Shown here one piece after another: positions 61,214 to 64,000 of a stretch of 64,000 nucleotides of DNA. The translations under genes were made by a program, and so were the position numbers. Under the pieces are notes generated by a model. The model saw only the letters and a list, made by a program, of their open reading frames with translations. It was not told the DNA's origin and did not search any database. The DNA comes from Micromonospora sp. HK10 (lineage in GTDB: Bacteria > Actinomycetota > Actinomycetes > Mycobacteriales > Micromonosporaceae): contig NZ_KQ058701.1 in assembly GCF_000982955.1 (NCBI RefSeq), forward strand, positions 19,014 to 83,013. The letters run 5' to 3'. Numbering within the stretch: the first letter of the stretch is position 1; the number at the start of each line of letters is the position of its first letter.

Positions 61214-62179
61214 TCAGCCGTCGAGGAGGGGCCGGAGGAAGTCGAGCGCGGCGGCGTCGTCGTCGATGCCGCCCGCCTCGTGGCCGTTGTACCGCCAGAC
61301 GGCCAGCTCGGCCGGCCCCCGGTACTCGTGCACCGCGGCGAACACCGTGGACGGCGGCACGATGTCGTCCATCAGCGCGACCGAGAAGCGGGCCGGCACG
61401 GTGGCCCGCCGGGCGAAGGCGACCCCGTCGACGTAGCCGAGGGTGTGCAGCGCGGCGTCCTCCCGGTCCCGGTGCACCGCCAGGTAGTCCCGGATCTCCC
61501 GGTAGGGGTGGGCGTCGGTGATGGTCACCGCGCGCGGGATGTCACAGAGGAACGGCACGTACGACACGGCCGCGCGCAGGTCGGGCACCAGAGCGGCGGT
61601 GGCCAGCGCGGCCGCGCCGCCCTGGCTGTGCCCGAGCACCGCCACCCGGTCCGGGTCCACGGCCGGCAGCCGGCGGGCGGCGTCGACGGCCCGGACCGCG
61701 TCGGTGAGGAAGCGGCGGTAGTAGTAGCGGCGGGGGTCCTCGATGCCCCGGGTGGTGACGCCGGGCGCCTGCGGGCCGGCCCCGGCCAGGTCGGGGGTGT
61801 CGCCACGGCTCCACCCGGAACCCTGGCCCCGGGTGTCCATCTGCAGGTGCGCGTAGCCGGCCGCGGCCCAGAGCAGGTTCTCCAGCGCGTGCCCCCGACC
61901 GCCGCCGTAGCCGACGTACTGCACCACGGTGGGCAGCGGTCCGGTGGCGCCGCGCGGCACCCGCAGCCACGCCCGGACCGGCTGGCCGGCGAAGCCGGGA
62001 AAGGTCACGTCGAAGACGTCGAGGCCGGTCAGCGGCGTGGCCACCGGCGTCACGTCGAGGTCGCCGCCGCACTCGCGCGCCTCGGCGAGGGTCTCGGCCC
62101 AGAAGGCGTCGAAGTCGTCCGGCTCGCGGAGCGCGCTGCGGTAGCCGCGCAGGTCCGCCTCGGGCAGGTCGGTGTACAA
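61214..62179 (-). CDS. Acetylxylan esterase / cephalosporin-C deacetylase family
   Basis: This 321-residue enzyme has the family N-terminus YTDLPEADLRGYRSALREP, VQYVGYGGGRGHALENLLWA, MDTRGQGSGWSRGDTPD, GIEDPRRYYYRRFLTDAVRA, nucleophile GHSQGGAAAL and His in YNGHEAGG. It deacetylates xylan side chains or related sugars. The start is decided by the binding site: AGGAG is 6 nt before TTG 62179, which also fits the family N-terminus; GTG 62194 contains that site. Divergent from a LacI regulator. Confidence 0.9.
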   Translation of the reverse strand: MYTDLPEADLRGYRSALREPDDFDAFWAETLAEARECGGDLDVTPVATPLTGLDVFDVTFPGFAGQPVRAWLRVPRGATGPLPTVVQYVGYGGGRGHALENLLWAAAGYAHLQMDTRGQGSGWSRGDTPDLAGAGPQAPGVTTRGIEDPRRYYYRRFLTDAVRAVDAARRLPAVDPDRVAVLGHSQGGAAALATAALVPDLRAAVSYVPFLCDIPRAVTITDAHPYREIRDYLAVHRDREDAALHTLGYVDGVAFARRATVPARFSVALMDDIVPPSTVFAAVHEYRGPAELAVWRYNGHEAGGIDDDAAALDFLRPLLDG

Positions 62180-62204
62180 GAGCCGCTCCTCCACTGGCCG
62201 ACCG

Positions 62205-62214
62205 GGAAATTTCC
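62205..62214. promoter_or_regulatory. Palindromic candidate LacI operator
   Basis: The 10-bp perfect palindrome GGAAATTTCC sits between the divergent esterase and LacI genes, in the only AT-rich patch of the gap. A second half-site-like TTTCCGAAA overlaps its right end. LacI repressors bind such centred palindromes; binding here is inference. Confidence 0.5.
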
Positions 62215-62366
62215 GAAACCTCGCGATGATCTCCCGGAACGCTAGGGCGACCCCGGGTTGTCGTCAACCCCGGGGCCGTACGGCAAGATGACCGGGGGCG
62301 GCAGGCCGTTCCGAGCGCCGTCGGCACGGTTGCCGGCGGTGTTCCGGCCGGGTGAAGGAGACGCGG

Positions 62367-63413
62367 GTGAGCACGGACGGCGAGCGCAGGGTGACCATCA
62401 CCGTGATCGCGCGGGAGGCCGGGGTCTCCGTGCCCACCGTCTCCCGCGTGCTCAACGGGCGTTCGGACGTCGCGCCGGAGACCCGGGAGCGGGTCGAGGA
62501 GCTGCTGCGTCACCACGGCTACCGGCGGCGCGGCACCCGCGCCGCGCACCGGGCGGGCCTGCTCGACCTGCTCTTCCCCGACCTGGACAGCCCGTGGGCC
62601 CTGGAGATCATCCGCGGCGTGGAGGACGTCGGGCACGCCGCCGGGGTGGGCACCGTGGTCTCGGCGATCCACCGCGAGTCCACCTCGACCCGGCAGTGGC
62701 TGCAGAACCTGCGCGCCCGCGCCTCGGACGGTGTCATCGTGGTGACCTCGCACCTCACCCCGCCGGTGCACGCGCAGCTGCGCCGGCTCAACGTGCCGGT
62801 CGTGGTCGTCGACCCGGCCGGGGCGCCCGCCACCGACGTGCCCACCATCGGCGCCACCAACTGGTCCGGTGGGCTGGCCGCGACCGAGCACCTGCTCGCG
62901 CTGGGGCACCACCGGATCGGGCTGGTGGCCGGCCCCCCGCACCTGCTGTGCAGCCGGGCCCGGCTCGACGGCTACCGGGCCGCCCTGGAGCGGGCCGGCG
63001 TGCCGCTGGACGACCGGCTCGTGCAGCCCGGCGACTTCTACCACGCCTCCGGCTTCGCGGCGGGGACGGCCCTGCTGGAGCTCGACGACCCGCCCACCGC
63101 GATCTTCGCGGCCAGCGACCAGATGGCCTTCGGGGTCTACGAGGCGGTGCGCCGCCGCGGCCTGCGGGTCGGCGACGACGTCAGCGTGGTCGGCTTCGAC
63201 GACCTGCCCGAGGCGCGCTGGGCGTCGCCGCCGCTGACCACGGTCCGGCAGCCGCTGGTCGAGATGGGGCGGCTCGCCGCGCGCACCGTGCTGCGCCTGT
63301 CCCAGGGCGAGGAGGTCGAGTCCCCCCGGGTCGAGCTGGCCACCGAGCTGGTCGTGCGGGACAGTTCGGTCCGGCACGACGCCGGGCGGGTCCCGGCGGA
63401 CCTGTCCCGCTAG
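62367..63413 (+). CDS. LacI-family transcriptional regulator
   Basis: This 348-residue protein has the LacI HTH (TVIAREAGVSVPTVSRVLNG) and hinge, then a periplasmic-binding-like sensor domain (GATNWSGGLAATEHLLALGH, AIFAASDQMAFGVYEAVRRR, DDVSVVGFDDLPEA). GTG at 62367 has AAGGAG 7 nt upstream. It probably controls the divergent acetylxylan esterase gene in response to an oligosaccharide. Its stop overlaps that of the convergent carboxypeptidase gene. Confidence 0.94.
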   Translation: MSTDGERRVTITVIAREAGVSVPTVSRVLNGRSDVAPETRERVEELLRHHGYRRRGTRAAHRAGLLDLLFPDLDSPWALEIIRGVEDVGHAAGVGTVVSAIHRESTSTRQWLQNLRARASDGVIVVTSHLTPPVHAQLRRLNVPVVVVDPAGAPATDVPTIGATNWSGGLAATEHLLALGHHRIGLVAGPPHLLCSRARLDGYRAALERAGVPLDDRLVQPGDFYHASGFAAGTALLELDDPPTAIFAASDQMAFGVYEAVRRRGLRVGDDVSVVGFDDLPEARWASPPLTTVRQPLVEMGRLAARTVLRLSQGEEVESPRVELATELVVRDSSVRHDAGRVPADLSR

Positions 63414-64000
63414 CCGCCGTCACCGCCGTCCGGCGGGCGCGCCGGCCCGGCCGGCGCCACGAGGGCGGCCGGGTGCCGGCGTCGGCGGCCCAGCAGCACC
63501 GCGCCGCCGGCCACCAGCAGCACCCCGACCGCCACCGACGAGCGGGTGCCCGGCCAGCCACCGGCGTGCCCGGCGGCGGGACCGCCCACCGCCCGGGCGC
63601 CGGCGAGCGCCGACGCGCCGGCCGGTGGGGACGGGCTGGCCGAGCTGAGCTCTCCCGGCCGGACCAGCCGCCCCACGGCGGCGTCCCGGGGCAGGCCGAA
63701 CCCCCAGTCGAGCAGGGCCGCGCCCTGCTGCCAGCCGCGCTGGGTCGGGATCTCGGCGCCGAGCAGGGTGACCACGAGCCGTCGTCCGCCCCGCTCGGCG
63801 GCCCCGACGTAGGTGTGCCGGGCCAGGTCGGTGAAGCCCGTCTTGCCGCCCAGGGCGCCCGGATACTGCGCCAGCAGCTGGTTGTCGTTCTGGATCTCGA
63901 ACGGCTTCACCCGCAGCGCCGGCTGGCCGGGCACCACCGCGGTACGGGTCGCGGTGTACCGGCGGAAGGCGGGCTGGGCGAAGCAGGCGCGGGCGATCAG
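63410..64000 (-). CDS. D-alanyl-D-alanine carboxypeptidase (DacA-like), 3' part only
   Basis: The last 196 codons of a penicillin-binding peptidase gene enter from the right edge. The third catalytic motif appears as GALGGKTGFTD, preceded by FEIQNDNQLLAQYPG and followed by VVTLLGAE. A C-terminal helix (SVAVGVLLVAGGAVLLG) and basic tail anchor it in the membrane. Motifs SxxK and SxN lie outside the window. It removes terminal D-Ala from peptidoglycan stems. Confidence 0.92.
   Translation of the reverse strand: MIARACFAQPAFRRYTATRTAVVPGQPALRVKPFEIQNDNQLLAQYPGALGGKTGFTDLARHTYVGAAERGGRRLVVTLLGAEIPTQRGWQQGAALLDWGFGLPRDAAVGRLVRPGELSSASPSPPAGASALAGARAVGGPAAGHAGGWPGTRSSVAVGVLLVAGGAVLLGRRRRHPAALVAPAGPARPPDGGDGG

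Overview
The window reads as high-GC actinomycete chromosome. Very high GC, many GTG starts, 1-8 nt gene overlaps, a SARP regulator, XRE-TPR regulators and an FkbH-type natural-product locus all fit Micromonosporaceae (Micromonospora or a relative). That placement is inference from style and gene content, not from a search.

Left flank (1-4.0 kb, minus strand): a tightly packed cassette of a two-helix membrane protein, a cupin-like protein, an inositol-monophosphatase-family phosphatase and an alpha/beta hydrolase cut by the window edge, followed by a SAM methyltransferase divergent from the cluster. 

Biosynthetic locus, left arm (4.2-21.5 kb, plus strand): type II thioesterase; a very unusual NRPS, C-FkbH-like-T-C-FkbH-like-T-E-like, with no adenylation domain; an MFS exporter; an ACP; a catalytically degraded FkbH-like protein; a KAS III-like enzyme; an intact FkbH glyceryl-ACP synthase; a second ACP; and E1-alpha, E1-beta and lipoyl-E2 of a 2-oxoacid-dehydrogenase-type complex. 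Right arm (31.0-46 kb): on the minus strand an ordinary line A-T / C-A-T / KS-AT-ACP plus MbtH, then divergently a SARP-family activator, and an ArsR/MFS pair. My reading is that the right arm makes an aminoacyl-aminoacyl-ketide chain, while the left arm makes glyceryl and a short acyl or glycolyl unit on ACPs that are used by the A-less NRPS. No integrated thioesterase or reductase domain is visible.

Island between the arms (21.5-31.0 kb): no assembly-line genes. It holds a DUF2975/YozG-HTH pair, two paralogous loci of an XRE-TPR regulator plus tiny Cys-rich proteins, a frameshifted small gene, an SCO6745-type wHTH protein, an APH-type kinase, and a 90-bp copy of the cupin gene's 3' end. This looks like a recombinogenic insert or hot spot that splits the cluster.

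Right flank (46-64 kb): a two-component system with a GerMN/Gmad2 lipoprotein; SDR with a divergent XRE regulator; LysR divergent from an oxidoreductase-RidA pair; a striking block of seven tRNA genes, most of them divergent-looking, arranged around an rtcB RNA ligase gene; an OtrA/Tet(M)-type ribosomal protection protein with a leader ORF; a DUF6193-like protein; an esterase; a VanX-like dipeptidase lipoprotein; an acetylxylan-esterase/LacI pair; and the 3' part of a D,D-carboxypeptidase gene.
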